Assembly: GCF_948472415.1 (NCBI RefSeq)
Contig: NZ_OX419519.1
Location: 1 to 64,000, forward strand
Length of the DNA stretch: 64,000 bases
Source: Kitasatospora fiedleri
GTDB taxonomy: Bacteria > Actinomycetota > Actinomycetes > Streptomycetales > Streptomycetaceae
Direction: 5' to 3'
Each line of letters opens with the position of its first letter. Position 1 is the first letter of the stretch. Shown here in pieces: positions 9,158 to 18,911 of the stretch. The notes beneath the pieces were generated by a model. It did no database searches, was not told the DNA's origin, and saw nothing but the letters and a program-made list of their open reading frames with translations. Made by a program: the position numbers and the translations under genes.

Positions 9158-11649
9158 ATGATCACCAGGTCGACCATCGGCACCGGATGGCACCTCACCC
9201 TGACCGACCCGCACCCCGACGCCCCCGCCGACCTGCGCGGGCGCACCGTGCCGGCCGCCGTCCCCGGCTGCGTGCACACCGACCTGCTCGCCGCCGGCCT
9301 GCTCGCCGACCCCTACGTCGGCCTGAACGAGGCCGGGCAGCACTGGATCGGCCGCTCCGGCTGGACCTGGACCACCTCCTTCGACCTCCCGGCCGGGGAC
9401 GCCGCCACCCGGCGGGAGCTGGTCTTCCACGGCCTGGACACGGTCGCGGAGGTCAGCGTCAACGGACACGTCGTCGGCCGCACCGCGAACATGCACCGCA
9501 CCCACGCCTTCGACGTCACCGCGCTGGTCACCCCGACCGGCAACGAGCTGCGGGTGCACATCGGTTCGGTGTACGACTACACCGACGCCCGCCGGGCCGA
9601 GTCCGGCGAACTGCCCTCCACCTACGACGAGCCGTTCAACCACGTCCGCAAGATGGCGGCCAACTTCGGCTGGGACTGGGGGCCGACCCTGGTCACCGCC
9701 GGGATCTGGAAGCCGGTCGAGCTGCTCGGCTGGAGCGGCGCGCGGCTGGAGTCCGTCCGGCCCGCCGTCACCGTCGACCGGCCCGGCCAGGACGGGCCCG
9801 CGACGGTCACCGCGCACGTCGCGGTGCGCCGGGCCCCCGACGCCCCGGACGCCGAGCTGCTGCTCACCGCGACCGTCGCCGGGCAGCGCGCCACCGGCCG
9901 GGTCCCGGCCGGGTCGGACACCGCCGAACTGACCGTCGCGGTGCCCGACGCCCGCCTGTGGTGGCCGATCGGCCTGGGCGGACAGCCGCTCTACGACCTG
10001 GAGGTCGGCCTCTCGTCCGGCGCGGGGACCGCGGACCGCTGGTCGCGCCGGATCGGCTTCCGGACCGCCGAGCTGCACACCGCGCCGGACCGGGCGGGCA
10101 CCCCGTTCGAGATCCTGGTCAACGGCGTCCACGTGCCCGTCCGGGGCGTCAACTGGATCCCCGACGACTGCTTCGTCTCCCGGCTCGGCCGCGCGGACTA
10201 CGCCGCCGCCCTCGACCACGCGGTCGAGGCCAACGTCAACCTGATGCGGGTCTGGGGCGGGGGCATCTACGAGAAGGACGAGTTCTACGACCTGTGCGAC
10301 GAGCGCGGCCTGCTGGTCTGGCAGGACTTCCTGTTCGCCTGCGCCACCTACAGCGAGGAGGAGCCGATCCGCGGCGAGGTCCTCGCCGAGGCCCGCGACA
10401 ACGTCACCCGGCTCGCCCCGCACCCCAGCCTGGTGCTGTGGAACGGCAACAACGAGAACCTGTGGGGCCACCGCGACTGGGGCTGGCCCGAGGTCCTCGG
10501 CGACCGCGGCTGGGGCCTGGCCTACTACACCGAGCTGCTGCCCGCGGTCGTGGCCGAGCTCGACCCGGGCCGCCGTACTGGCCCGGCAGCCCCTGGTCGG
10601 GCTCCGCCGACCGGCACCCCAACGACCCGCTGCACGGGCCGATCCACATCTGGGACGTCTGGAACGAGCGCGACTGGACCGCGTACGCCGAGTACCAGCC
10701 GCGTTTCGTCGCCGAGTTCGGCTTCCAGGGCCCGGCCTGCCGGCCCACCGTCCGGCGCGCGATCGACGACGGCCCGCCGGCCCCGACCGGGCCGGTCGCC
10801 GACGCCCACCAGAAGGCCAAGGACGGCGTGGCCAAGCTGCAGCGCGGCGTCCTGCCGCACCTGCCGGACCGGCGTCGGGGGGACCCGGAGCAGGAGATGT
10901 CCGACTGGATCTACCTCGCCCAGCTCAACCAGGCCCGCGCCGTCCGGTTCGGCATCGACCACCTGCGCGGCCAGTGGCCGCGCTGCTCCGGCACGATCCT
11001 GTGGCAGCTCAACGACTGCTGGCCGGTGGCCTCCTGGGCGACCGTCGACGGCGACGGCCACCGCAAGCTCGCCTGGTACGCGCTGCGCGCCGCCTACCGG
11101 CCCCGGCACGCCGCCGTGTCGCAGGCCACCGGCCGCCGCCCCTTCGTCCGGCTCACCAACAACGGCGGCGACCCGTGGCGGACCGAACTCGCCGTCCAGG
11201 TCCACACGGTGGCGGGTGAGCTGCTCTCGGAGGCCGTGCACCCCGTGGCCCTCCCCGACGGGGCGACCGCCTCCCTGCCGGTCGAGCTGACGGACCGCCA
11301 CCCGGCGGGCACGCCGCTGGTGGTGACGGTCCGCGAGGCCGGCGCGGTCCTCGACCGGGTCCTCACCGCGGAGGACGTCGCCGCCGACCTGCCCGCCGCC
11401 CGCCTGACCGTGACCACCGAGGCGGCCGCGGACGGCGTCCGGGTGCGCGTCCTGGCCCACACCCTCCTGCGCGACGTGGTGCTGAACGCGGACCGGCTCG
11501 ACGACGGCGCGACCGTCGACGAGCAGCTGGTCACCCTGCTCCCCGGGGAGGCGCACGTCTTCCACGCCCGCACCGCGGCGGCGGCCGAGGACCCCCGCTG
11601 GCAGCACCCGCTGACCGTGCGCTGCGTCAACGACCTGATCGGCGGCTGA
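9158..11649 (+). CDS. beta-mannosidase, GH2
   Basis: About 830 residues with the GH2 layout: jelly-roll N-domain (WHLTLTDPHPD..., RSGWTWTTSF), immunoglobulin-like domain, then the TIM barrel. The acid/base Glu is in WNGNNENLWG and the nucleophile Glu in VAEFGFQGP, the beta-mannosidase versions of these motifs. It hydrolyses terminal beta-mannose from manno-oligosaccharides, probably in the cytoplasm (no signal peptide). ATG at 9158 follows CAGGAG. One break near 10575, where CCC reads as CC; the barrel continues in the next frame. With the alpha-galactosidase it would allow full breakdown of galactomannan fragments. Confidence 0.9.
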
Positions 11650-11753
11650 CCCGCGGCGGCCGTCCCCCACCGGGCGGCCGCCTCCTCCCGGACCGTCGCC
11701 GGACCGTCGCCGAACCGCACTGCGGACCGGCGGTGGGAGCGGCCCGGCCGGGG

Positions 11754-12634
11754 TCACCGCCCTCCGCCCCCGGGGTGCCGCGGCGGGCCCGGCGGGCGGA
11801 GGGCGGCCGCCGCGGTGGCGGCGTCGGTGGTGGGGAGGCGAGGGGCGAGGTCGGCGAGTAGGCGGCGCAGCCGGGTGCGGACGGGGCCCGGGGAGGTGGC
11901 GACCGAGCCGGTGAGCACCAGTGGTTCGCCGGGGCGGGCGGTGGCGCGGACCAGGGCGGCGAGGTGGTCCGCGGCCGTGTCGGTGAGGGCGCGGGCGTCG
12001 GGGTCGCCGGTGGCGGCCAGGCGGCAGACGGGGGCGGCGAGTTCGGCGAGGCGGCGGGGCGGCCCGTCGTAGGCCCAGCGGAGCGGGTCGTCGGCGCAGT
12101 GCGCGCGGACCAGGACGCCCAGGGCGCTGCGGGGTGCGCGTGGGCGTGCCGGAGGGCCTGGCGGCCGAGCCAGAAGCCGCCGCCCTCGTCGCCGAGCAGC
12201 CAGCCGAGTCCGCCGTGCTGTGCGACGGTGCGTCCGGCGTCGAGCCGGACGCAGATCGCGCCGGTACCGGCGATCAGGACGGTGCCGGTGCCGTCGGTGA
12301 CGCCGCCGGAGGCCAGCGCGGGCACGGTGTCGGGGACCAGCCGGACGGGCACGTCCAGGCGGAGGGCCGTGCGGCAGCGGGCGGCGAGGGCCGCGGGGTC
12401 GGGCAGGGCCCGGTAGCCGGCGAGTCCGATCGTGCAGTCGGTGATCCGGCCGGGTGCCCGGTCGCCGAGGGCGGCGGCGGTGGCGGCGGCCAGCCGGGCG
12501 GTGACGGTGGCGGGGTCGGTGCCGGCGGCGTTGGCGCCGGGTGCGGTGCCGCGGCCGAGGACGGTGCCGGTCCGGTCGGTGAGGACGGCGCGGGTGTGGC
12601 TGCCGCCCGCGTCGAGCCCGAGGCGGAGCGTCAT
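11754..12634 (-). CDS. N-acetylglucosamine-kinase-type protein (BadF/BcrA ATPase family)
   Basis: ASKHA-fold kinase of about 293 residues. The phosphate-1 loop GLDAGGSHTRAVL, the adenosine-side loop LIAGTGAICVRL and GWLLGDEGGGFWLG are all visible. It probably phosphorylates GlcNAc or a close amino sugar. Its ATG overlaps the stop of MurQ by four bases (ATGA), so the two are translationally coupled; together they would feed amino sugars from wall turnover into metabolism. One break near 12140. Confidence 0.82.
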
Positions 12635-13658
12635 CCGCCGGCCCCGGCCCGGGCGGCGACGGCAGCGGGGTCGCCCTCGTCGGGGCGCCGGTAGTGAGGG
12701 CGCGGACGGCGGCGAAGGGGCGGCCCCGGTGGGCGGCGAGGGCGGCGCGGGCCCGGGCGGGGGTGGCGCCGGTGGTGAGTGCGACCAGGGCGGTGGCGGT
12801 CTCCCCCGCGCAGGTGTCGAGGCAGGCGGCGGCCTCCTCGGCGGTGACCCGGCAGGAGGTGGTCAGGGTGCGGACGGCCCGTTCGCGGAGCTTCCCGTTA
12901 CGGGCGGAGGCGGCCACCATCAGGTTCGACCAGGTCCGTCCGGTGCGGACCATCAGCGCGGTGGAGAAGGCGTTGAGGGCGAGTTTCTGGGCGGTGCCCG
13001 CTTTCATCCGGGTGGAGCCGGTGACCACCTCGGGGCCGGTGGCCAGGACGACGAGCAGGTCGGCGTGGGCGGCGCCCGACGCGTCGGGGTCGGCGGTGAG
13101 CAGCGCGGTGGCGGCCCCGGTGGCGCGGGCGGTGGCGAGGGCGCGCAGGACGTACGGGGTGCGGCCGCTCGCGGTGACGCCGATGACCAGGTCGTCGGCC
13201 CGGGGGCGGTCGGGGTCGGCCGGGTCGGGGCCGGTGTCCTCGGCGGGTTCGGCAGCCCGGCCGGCGGCGATCGGCCCGCCGGCCAGGTGGGCGACCAGGG
13301 TCTCCGGGCCGACCCCGTAGGTGGGGCCGAGTTCCAGCGCGTCGCCGAGGGCGATCCGGCCGCCGGCGCCCGCCCCGTAGTAGTGCACCCGTCCGCCGCG
13401 GTCCAGGGCCCGGACGGCGGCGTCGACCAGGTCGGCGAGCCGGGGCAGGGCGGCGCGGACGGCGGCGGCGACGGTGGCGTCCTGGTCGTTGATCAGTTCC
13501 AGCAGGGCGGGGGTGTCCAGGGTGTCGAGCCCGGTGCTCAGCGGGTGCCGGTGTTCGGTCGGGGGGAGTGGACAGCGGGTGCCGGACGGCGCGGGCTCGG
13601 ACGACGCGGGCTCGAACGGCGCGGTCTCAGACGGCGCGGTCTCAGACGGCGTAGGCAT
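12631..13658 (-). CDS. murQ: N-acetylmuramic acid 6-phosphate etherase
   Basis: SIS-domain lyase of about 342 residues that cleaves the lactyl ether of MurNAc-6-phosphate to GlcNAc-6-phosphate. Family marks: PTEHRHPLSTGLD, LLELINDQDATV, the sugar-phosphate site YYGAGAGGRIALGDALE, GVTASGRTPYV, and the strongly conserved STRMKAGTAQKLALN and SARNGKLRERA. The start at 13658 (GGAG eight bases upstream) adds a low-complexity Ser/Glu/Pro leader of about 30 residues encoded by short direct repeats; the family core begins after it. The start overlaps the stop of the upstream gene by 17 bases. A break near 12690 moves the last 20 residues to the frame that ends in the ATGA overlap. Confidence 0.9.
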
Positions 13659-14916
13659 CGAGGCTCCACAGCGAGTAGGCGTAGGCGGTGCCCCGGGTGG
13701 TGAGGTCGAGCCGCAGGTAGCGGCCGGTGCCGTGCAGGCCGGTGAGGTACTCGACGCCGCCGGTGCCGCCGGTCACGGTGCGCACGGTCGTCCAGGCGCT
13801 GCCGTCGGTGGAGAGCTGGACGCGGTAGGCGCTGCCGTAGCCGGTGTTCCACACCAGCCGGACGCCCTCGACGGTGCGGACGGCGCCGAGGTCGACGGTG
13901 AGGCTCTGCGGGTCGGCGTAGGCGCTGGCCCAGCGGGTGTACGGGCTGCCGTCGACCGCGTTGGGGCCGGTCAGGGTGGAGCTGTAGCTGCTGGAGACGG
14001 TGACCGGGCGGCCGAGGGCGAGGTCGGCGGCCGTGGCCTCGGGCCCGGCGGACCAGTCGAGGAACGCCCGGGTGGCGGGCAGCCAGCCCTGGCTGCCGGC
14101 GCCGTTCTGGCAGGCGGTGTCGCAGACGGCGGGGTTGGAGCCGCCCCAGACCACCGCGCCGGGCAGGCCGAGGTCGTGCAGGGTGGCGAGCTGGAAGGCG
14201 AACTGGGCGGCGGGCACCCAGGTGAGCGAGAGCGCGCCGGTGCCGTCGTGGTACTGCGGCCAGACGTAGGGGAGCACCGGGACCGCCGGGTCGATCTGCG
14301 CGGCGGCGGCCAGGTTGCCCTTCAGGGTGGTCAGCCAGCTGTCGTAGCCGGTGGCGTAGGTGTACGCGGAGGGGAAGAAGGCGGTGTTGCGGTCCTGGGC
14401 GATCAGCTGCCGGTACAGGCCCTGGTGGGCGGTGGCGGTGTTGCCCAGCAGGCCGTACCAGCCGATGAGTTGGGTCGGCGCGACCTGGCGGGCCCAGCTC
14501 TGGAGGGTGGCCAGCCGGTTGAGGTGGTCGGCGGCGGTCGCGGCGTCCCCGGTGAGGTAGAGGCTCTCGCAGTCGAGCACCAGCGGCGCGTCGGGGTGGG
14601 TGTCGTACTGGGCGACCAGGGACTTCCAGGTCGTCTCGGCGGGCAGCGCGCCGCCGGCCACCAGCGGGGTGCAGACGGTTGGGCACCAGGTTGGCGGGGA
14701 CGGCGCCGTGGCCGATGTCGGCGCTGGCGTAGGCGGTGTCGTCGTACAGCGTGAAGGCGGCGGAGGTGGCGGGGGCGGGCGGGGGCGGCGGGCACGGCGT
14801 GGCGCCGGGTCCGGGGCGAGCGGCAGCAGGGCGGCGGCGACGGACAACAGCAGGGTCAGGACGCGGTGCGGCGCTCTGGTCGGACGGGGCGCGCTGGTCG
14901 GGCGGGGGGCGGTCAT
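13642..14916 (-). CDS. secreted hyaluronidase-like protein with C-terminal CBM32 (F5/8 C)
   Basis: About 424 residues: signal peptide (LTLLLSVAAALLPLA), a putative glycosidase domain, then a galactose-binding-like domain (NAVDGSPYTRWAS, LTVDLGAVRTVEGVRLVW, RYLRLDLTTRG). The middle domain has VLDCESLYL, LIGWYGLLGN, FPSAYTY, LPYVWPQYHDG and GAVVWGGSN. The D-x-E and the VVWGGS strand recall GH56 hyaluronidases, but similarity is weak and I infer this only from motif order. Frame breaks near 14800 and 14675 cancel out. It lies between murQ and the RpiR regulator on one strand, which points to amino-sugar polymers as substrate. Confidence 0.6.
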   Translation of the reverse strand: MTAPRPTSAPRPTRAPHRVLTLLLSVAAALLPLAPDPAPRRARRPRPPPPPPPPSRCTTTPPTPAPTSATAPSPPTWCPTVCTPLVAGGALPAETTWKSLVAQYDTHPDAPLVLDCESLYLTGDAATAADHLNRLATLQSWARQVAPTQLIGWYGLLGNTATAHQGLYRQLIAQDRNTAFFPSAYTYATGYDSWLTTLKGNLAAAAQIDPAVPVLPYVWPQYHDGTGALSLTWVPAAQFAFQLATLHDLGLPGAVVWGGSNPAVCDTACQNGAGSQGWLPATRAFLDWSAGPEATAADLALGRPVTVSSSYSSTLTGPNAVDGSPYTRWASAYADPQSLTVDLGAVRTVEGVRLVWNTGYGSAYRVQLSTDGSAWTTVRTVTGGTGGVEYLTGLHGTGRYLRLDLTTRGTAYAYSLWSLDAYAV

Positions 14917-14954
14917 CGGCGGTCTCCATACGTACGGGGGGAGGGGGGGCGGGG

Positions 14955-15786
14955 TCAGCGGGCGCGGCGCAGGCTGTGGCGGCGGACGGCGTCGTGGGCG
15001 CGTTCCAGGCCGTCCAGGATGCGGGCGTGGTCGTGCTGGGCGAGGGTGACGTAGAGGGCGTCCACGACGGTGAGTTGGGCGGTGCGGGAGGCGGTGCCGC
15101 CGCTGCGGAAGGCGGTCTCCGAGCGGCGGTGAGCAGCACCAGGTCGGCGGCCTGGGCGGCGGGCGAGCGCGGGTTGCTGGTGACGGCGGCGGTGGCGGCC
15201 CGGGCGAGGCGGGCCTCCTCCAGCACCTCGACCACCTCGCGGGCCCGGCCGGAGTGGCTGATGCCGAGGGCGAGGTCGCCGGGTTCCAGAGGCGGCGGTC
15301 ATCAGTGCGGCGTGCACGTCGCTGGCGAACACGGCGGCGTAGCCGAGGCGTTGGAGTTTCTGGGTGGCGTCGAGGGCGGCGAGTGCGCTGGAGCCGACGC
15401 CGACCACCAGGATGCGGCGGGCTCGAGGGCGGTGGCGGTCTCCTCGGCGGCCCGGGCGTTGGCCCAGCCGACCTTGCGGACCAGTTGCTCGGGGTGTCGT
15501 CGGGGCCGAGGTCGGTGCCGAGGCCGAGGTCGGGGCGGGTGTCGGCGCGCAGCCGTTCGGCTCGGCGGCCAGGCCGAGCCGCAGTTGGGCGTAGCCGCGC
15601 AGGTCGAGGCTGCGGCAGAAGCGGTGCACGGTGGTCTCGGAGGTGCCGGCGGCGCGGGCGAGTTCGGTGATGGTGCGGGTGGCGGCGGCGCCGGGGTCGG
15701 CGAGGACCAGGTCGGCGATGCCCCGTTCGGCCTTGGGGAGCAGGTCGCGGTGGTGGCGAATCCGGGCGAGCAGGTCATCGGGGCAC
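14955..15786 (-). CDS. RpiR/MurR-family transcriptional regulator
   Basis: N-terminal RpiR helix-turn-helix (LLPKAERGIADLVLADP, TSETTVHRFCRSLDL, GYAQLRLGLA) and C-terminal SIS sugar-phosphate domain (LVVGVGSSALAALDATQKL, DVHAALM, LTVVDALYVTLAQ). Such regulators next to murQ usually sense MurNAc-6P or GlcNAc-6P. No start codon is in frame with the HTH; GTG at 15786 with AGGAAGG upstream is the likely start if one base is missing just after it. Further breaks occur near 15520, 15430, 15290 and 15125. It overlaps the stop of the upstream gene, so it is co-transcribed. Confidence 0.78.
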
Positions 15787-16794
15787 GGGTCGGTCCTTCC
15801 TGGGGTGGTGCGGCGGGGCGGTGCGGGCCAGCCGGTCGGCGAGGACGTTCCAGCGGTCGGGGCCGAGGCCCTCGCCGGGGAACAGGCAGATGCTGCCCGA
15901 TCCGGCGGCCAGGGTGTGGTCGAGCAGGGCCGTGAAGTCGGCGGTGTCGATCGGCGGCCCCCAGTCGGCGGGGCGGCCGAGGACGGCGGCGGCGTCGGCG
16001 GTGGTCTGTACGACGGGCACCAGCGGGACGGGGAGGGCGCGGCCGCGCAGCAGCCGGGCGGGCCAGCGCGGGTCGCGGTGCAGGATGGCGTGGTAGGCCA
16101 TCGGGAGCAGCAGGTCGAGCACCCGGGCGAGTTCGCGGGCGTCCTGGCCGACCAGGGCGCGGCGTTCGGTCTCGTCGGCGGCGGGGACCAGGAAGGCGCC
16201 GACGGGCAGGCCGGGGCGGGTGGTGCGGGCCGCGGCGGCGAGCAGGCGGGCGGCGCCGGTGACGGCGGCGGTGCGGAACTCCGTCCAGGCGTCGGCGTGG
16301 TGCGCGGCGATCCAGCGGGCCGCGGCGGCGCCGGGGCCGGGCGGGCGCAGGCCGGTGCGCGCGGTGAACTGCCGCAGTGTGTCGGGGTCGTAGGAGGCGG
16401 AGCGGGGCCGGGCTCCGGGGCGCAGTTCGAGCTCCCAGTGCAGCGGCCAGCGCAGGAAGTCCAGCAGCAGGCCGTCGACGGGGGCGGTGCGCAGGGCGGT
16501 GGTGAGCCGTTCGGCCAGGCGGGCGGTTTCCAGTCGGGGTCGTTGGGGCGTACGCCGGTGTACCACTCCATCGGCTGCCAGGGGCCGCGTCCTGGTCGAC
16601 GCGGGGCCGTCGGGGCCGCGGAAGCAGGCGAAGCTGCCGTGCAGGCGCAGGCCGCGGCAGTGGGCCAGGTCGGGCCAGGCCGGGGGTGACCGCTTCGAGT
16701 TTGGTGACGACGGTGTCCAGTCCGGCCGCGGCGGCCCGGTCGAGCAGACGGGGCAGCCGCGGCGAGCCGGGGTCGAGGAGTAGCAGGAGCGCAC
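15775..16794 (-). CDS. glycoside-hydrolase-like protein of unknown specificity
   Basis: About 340 residues, soluble, no clear signal peptide. In order I can read LLLLDPGSPRLPRLLDRA, LDTVVTKLEAVTPG, GLRLHGSFACFRGPDG, EWYTGVRPNDPDW, VDGLLLDFLRWPLHWELE, LPVGAFLVPAADETERR and GSGSICLFPGEGLGPDRW. The DFLRWP strand followed by a late small-residue strand is what GH-like TIM barrels (DUF187/GHL type, IDYIRYP motif) show, but no family is certain. Breaks near 16690, 16610 and 16540 disturb the N-terminal third. It is first in the murQ operon and its promoter region holds the paired repeats described at 16821-16941. Start codon at 16794 is tentative. Confidence 0.55.
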   Translation of the reverse strand: MRSCYSSTPARRGCPVCSTGPPRPDWTPSSPNSKRSPPAWPDLAHCRGLRLHGSFACFRGPDGPASTRTRPLAADGVVHRRTPQRPRLETARLAERLTTALRTAPVDGLLLDFLRWPLHWELELRPGARPRSASYDPDTLRQFTARTGLRPPGPGAAAARWIAAHHADAWTEFRTAAVTGAARLLAAAARTTRPGLPVGAFLVPAADETERRALVGQDARELARVLDLLLPMAYHAILHRDPRWPARLLRGRALPVPLVPVVQTTADAAAVLGRPADWGPPIDTADFTALLDHTLAAGSGSICLFPGEGLGPDRWNVLADRLARTAPPHHPRKDRPVPR

Positions 16795-16820
16795 GGCGAC
16801 CGACTCTAGCCAGCTGCCGG

Positions 16821-16941
16821 GAAAGTCGTAAATAACTTTCGCACCGATCAGAGGTTCGCAGTTCATCACGTAGTGTGGCGCAACACAGTGAAACATTTCC
16901 GCAATTCCGGCGGTGAAATCGAAAGATATTTACGAGATTTC
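16821..16941. promoter_or_regulatory. divergent promoter region with paired inverted repeats
   Basis: This is the most AT-rich stretch of the window. TCGTAAATAACTTTCG (16826-16841) and CGAAAGATATTTACGA (16920-16935) are inverted copies matching at 15 of 16 positions. Each is itself framed by a smaller palindrome: GAAAGT/ACTTTC (16821-16826/16835-16840) and GAAATC/GATTTC (16915-16920/16936-16941). It lies between the murQ operon and the divergent ABC transporter; the RpiR protein of the cluster is the natural candidate to bind. Confidence 0.55.
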
Positions 16942-17016
16942 GTTGACACCGGCCGAGCGGCGCGGAGGCTGAGGCCACCTCACCCCCGCCCACACCGCCC
17001 GTTCGGGAGCTTCGCC

Positions 17017-18084
17017 ATGCCCACGCACCGGCCGCCCGTCCGTCTCGCCCGTCCGGCTCGTCCGGCTCGTCCGCCCTCGCCCTCGCGCCGCCCTGCTGGT
17101 CGCCGCCGCCTCTCACCGGCTGCGCCCCGACCGCGGGAAGGCCGCCCCGGCCGGGCCGTCACCGCGCCGCTGCCCACCGCCGTACCGGCCGGCGTCACGC
17201 TGCGGATCGCCGACCAGAACGACCTGCTGAAGACCACGCTGGCCGCCGCCGGACAGGACAAGGACCTTCCGTACCAGGTCAGTTGGTCCTCCTTCAGGGC
17301 GGCCCGGCGGTGCTGGAGGCGTTCCGGGCCGGGGCCGCGCGACGTCGGCTTCGTCTCCGACGCGCCGGTGTCTTCGCCCAGGCGCACGGCCAGGACGCCC
17401 GGGTGGTCGGCGTGGTGCAGAACAGCCCGGACGCCGTCCACCTGTGGACCTCGCCGGCAGCACGGCCGGGACGGTGGCCGACCTGAAGGGGAAGAAGATC
17501 GCCTACACCGAGGGCACCACCTTCCAGCCGCCGTCCTGACCGCGTTGAAGAACGCCGGGCTGAAGCCCTCCGACGTCACCCTGGTCAAGCTCAACCCGCC
17601 GGAGATCCCGGCCCGGCTGGCCGCCGGGCAGGTCGACGCGGGCACCCTGACCGAGCCGCTGGTCAGCAAGTACAGCACCGGCTACCAGGACAAGGGCGCC
17701 CACGAGCTCGCCGACGACAAGGCGCTCACCAGCGGCCTGCAACTGCTCATCGCCCCGGGCGCCGTCGTCGCGGACGACGCCCGCAGCGCCGCCCTGGCCG
17801 ACCTGGCGGCCCGGTTCACCCGCGCCGAGCTGTGGATCACCGCCCACAAGGACGCCTGGGTGCAGTCCTACTACGTGGACTCCCAGAAGCTGCCCGCCGA
17901 GGTCGGCCGGGCCGTGGTCGCCAACAACGGGACGGCCACCATCCCCGACTACACCACCGCCGCCGCCCGGCTGCAGCGGATCACCGACGTGCTGGCGGAG
18001 TCGGGTGCGATCGGGGCGCTCGACGTCTCCACCGCCTTCGACCGCCGCTTCGACGCCGTCCAGGCCGCCGCGGCCAAGGGCTGA
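17017..18084 (+). CDS. ABC transporter substrate-binding lipoprotein, SsuA/NMT1 type
   Basis: Periplasmic-binding-type lipoprotein of about 356 residues. A lipobox LTGC can be read near residue 30 after frame repair. Then TLRIADQNDLLKTTLAAAG, a QGGPAVLEAF segment, DVGFVSDAPV, DLKGKKIAYTEGTT and PPEIPARLAAGQVDAGTL, the usual aliphatic sulfonate/nitrate/taurine group pattern. ATG at 17017 has GGGAG upstream. Breaks near 17105, 17295, 17345, 17375, 17455 and 17535 are concentrated in the first half. It starts a three-gene transporter operon. The true ligand is unknown; the neighbouring amino-sugar genes would fit something else than a sulfonate. Confidence 0.8.
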   Translation: MPTHRPPVRLARPARPARPPSPSRRPAGRRRLSPAAPRPREGRPGRAVTAPLPTAVPAGVTLRIADQNDLLKTTLAAAGQDKDLPYQVSWSSFRAARRCWRRSGPGPRDVGFVSDAPVSSPRRTARTPGWSAWCRTARTPSTCGPRRQHGRDGGRPEGEEDRLHRGHHLPAAVLTALKNAGLKPSDVTLVKLNPPEIPARLAAGQVDAGTLTEPLVSKYSTGYQDKGAHELADDKALTSGLQLLIAPGAVVADDARSAALADLAARFTRAELWITAHKDAWVQSYYVDSQKLPAEVGRAVVANNGTATIPDYTTAAARLQRITDVLAESGAIGALDVSTAFDRRFDAVQAAAAKG

Positions 18085-18087
18085 GCG

Positions 18088-18911
18088 ATGACGACGCGCC
18101 ACCACCGGGGCGCCCGCCGCCGCCGGCGCCGCTCCGCCCGGCCACCCGGCCGGGCGGCCGCCGACGGGTCCGTTCTCCCGCGCGCTCGGCCCGCTGCTGC
18201 TGCTCGCCCCTGGCAGACCTGCTCCGCCACCGGCGTCCTGGACCCGCAGACCCTCGCCCCGCCGGGGCGGTCGCCCGGCAGGGCTGGGACCTGCTCGGCG
18301 ACGGGCAGCTCGGCCACCACCTGTGGGTGTCGCTCCAACGCGCCGCCCTCGGGCTGGCCTTCGGCGGTGCCGCGGCCGTGCTGCTGGCACTGCTGGCCGG
18401 GCTCTCCCGGCTCGGCGAGGCCCTGATCGACGGGACGGCGCAGCTGTTCGGGCGCTGCCGATCCTCGCCCTCGTCCCGCTGGCCATCCTGTGGTTCGGCA
18501 TCGGCGAGGAGGTGAAGATCATCCTGGTGGCGCTCGGCACCTTCTTCCCGATCTACGTCAACACCCACGCCGCCCTCACCGGCCTGGACCTGCGCTGGGC
18601 CGAACTCGCCCGCACCGTCGGCCTGAACCGCCGCCAGTTCCTGCGCCGGATCGCCCTGCCGGGTGCCGCGCCGGGCTTCTTCACCGGCCTGCGGCTGGCC
18701 GTCACCGTCTCCTGGCTGGTGCTGGTGGTCAGTGAGCAGATCAACGCCAACAGCGGCATCGGCTACCTGATGGAACAGGCCCGCACCTTCGGCCAGACCG
18801 ACGTCATCGTGGTCGGCCTGGTGGTCTACGGCCTGCTGGGCCTGGCCTCCCGACACCCTGGTACGACTCCTGGAGAGGCGGGCCCTGCGATGGCGCACGA
18901 CACTCGGCTGA
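18088..18911 (+). CDS. ABC transporter permease, SsuC type
   Basis: Integral membrane permease of about 274 residues. Hydrophobic segments are visible around [35 protein letters not shown] and [15 protein letters not shown]. The EAA-like loop [23 protein letters not shown] is typical of the nitrate/sulfonate permeases, followed by [17 protein letters not shown]. It starts three bases after the binding protein and overlaps the ATPase gene by 22 bases. Breaks near 18215, 18265, 18455 and 18855. Confidence 0.8.
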
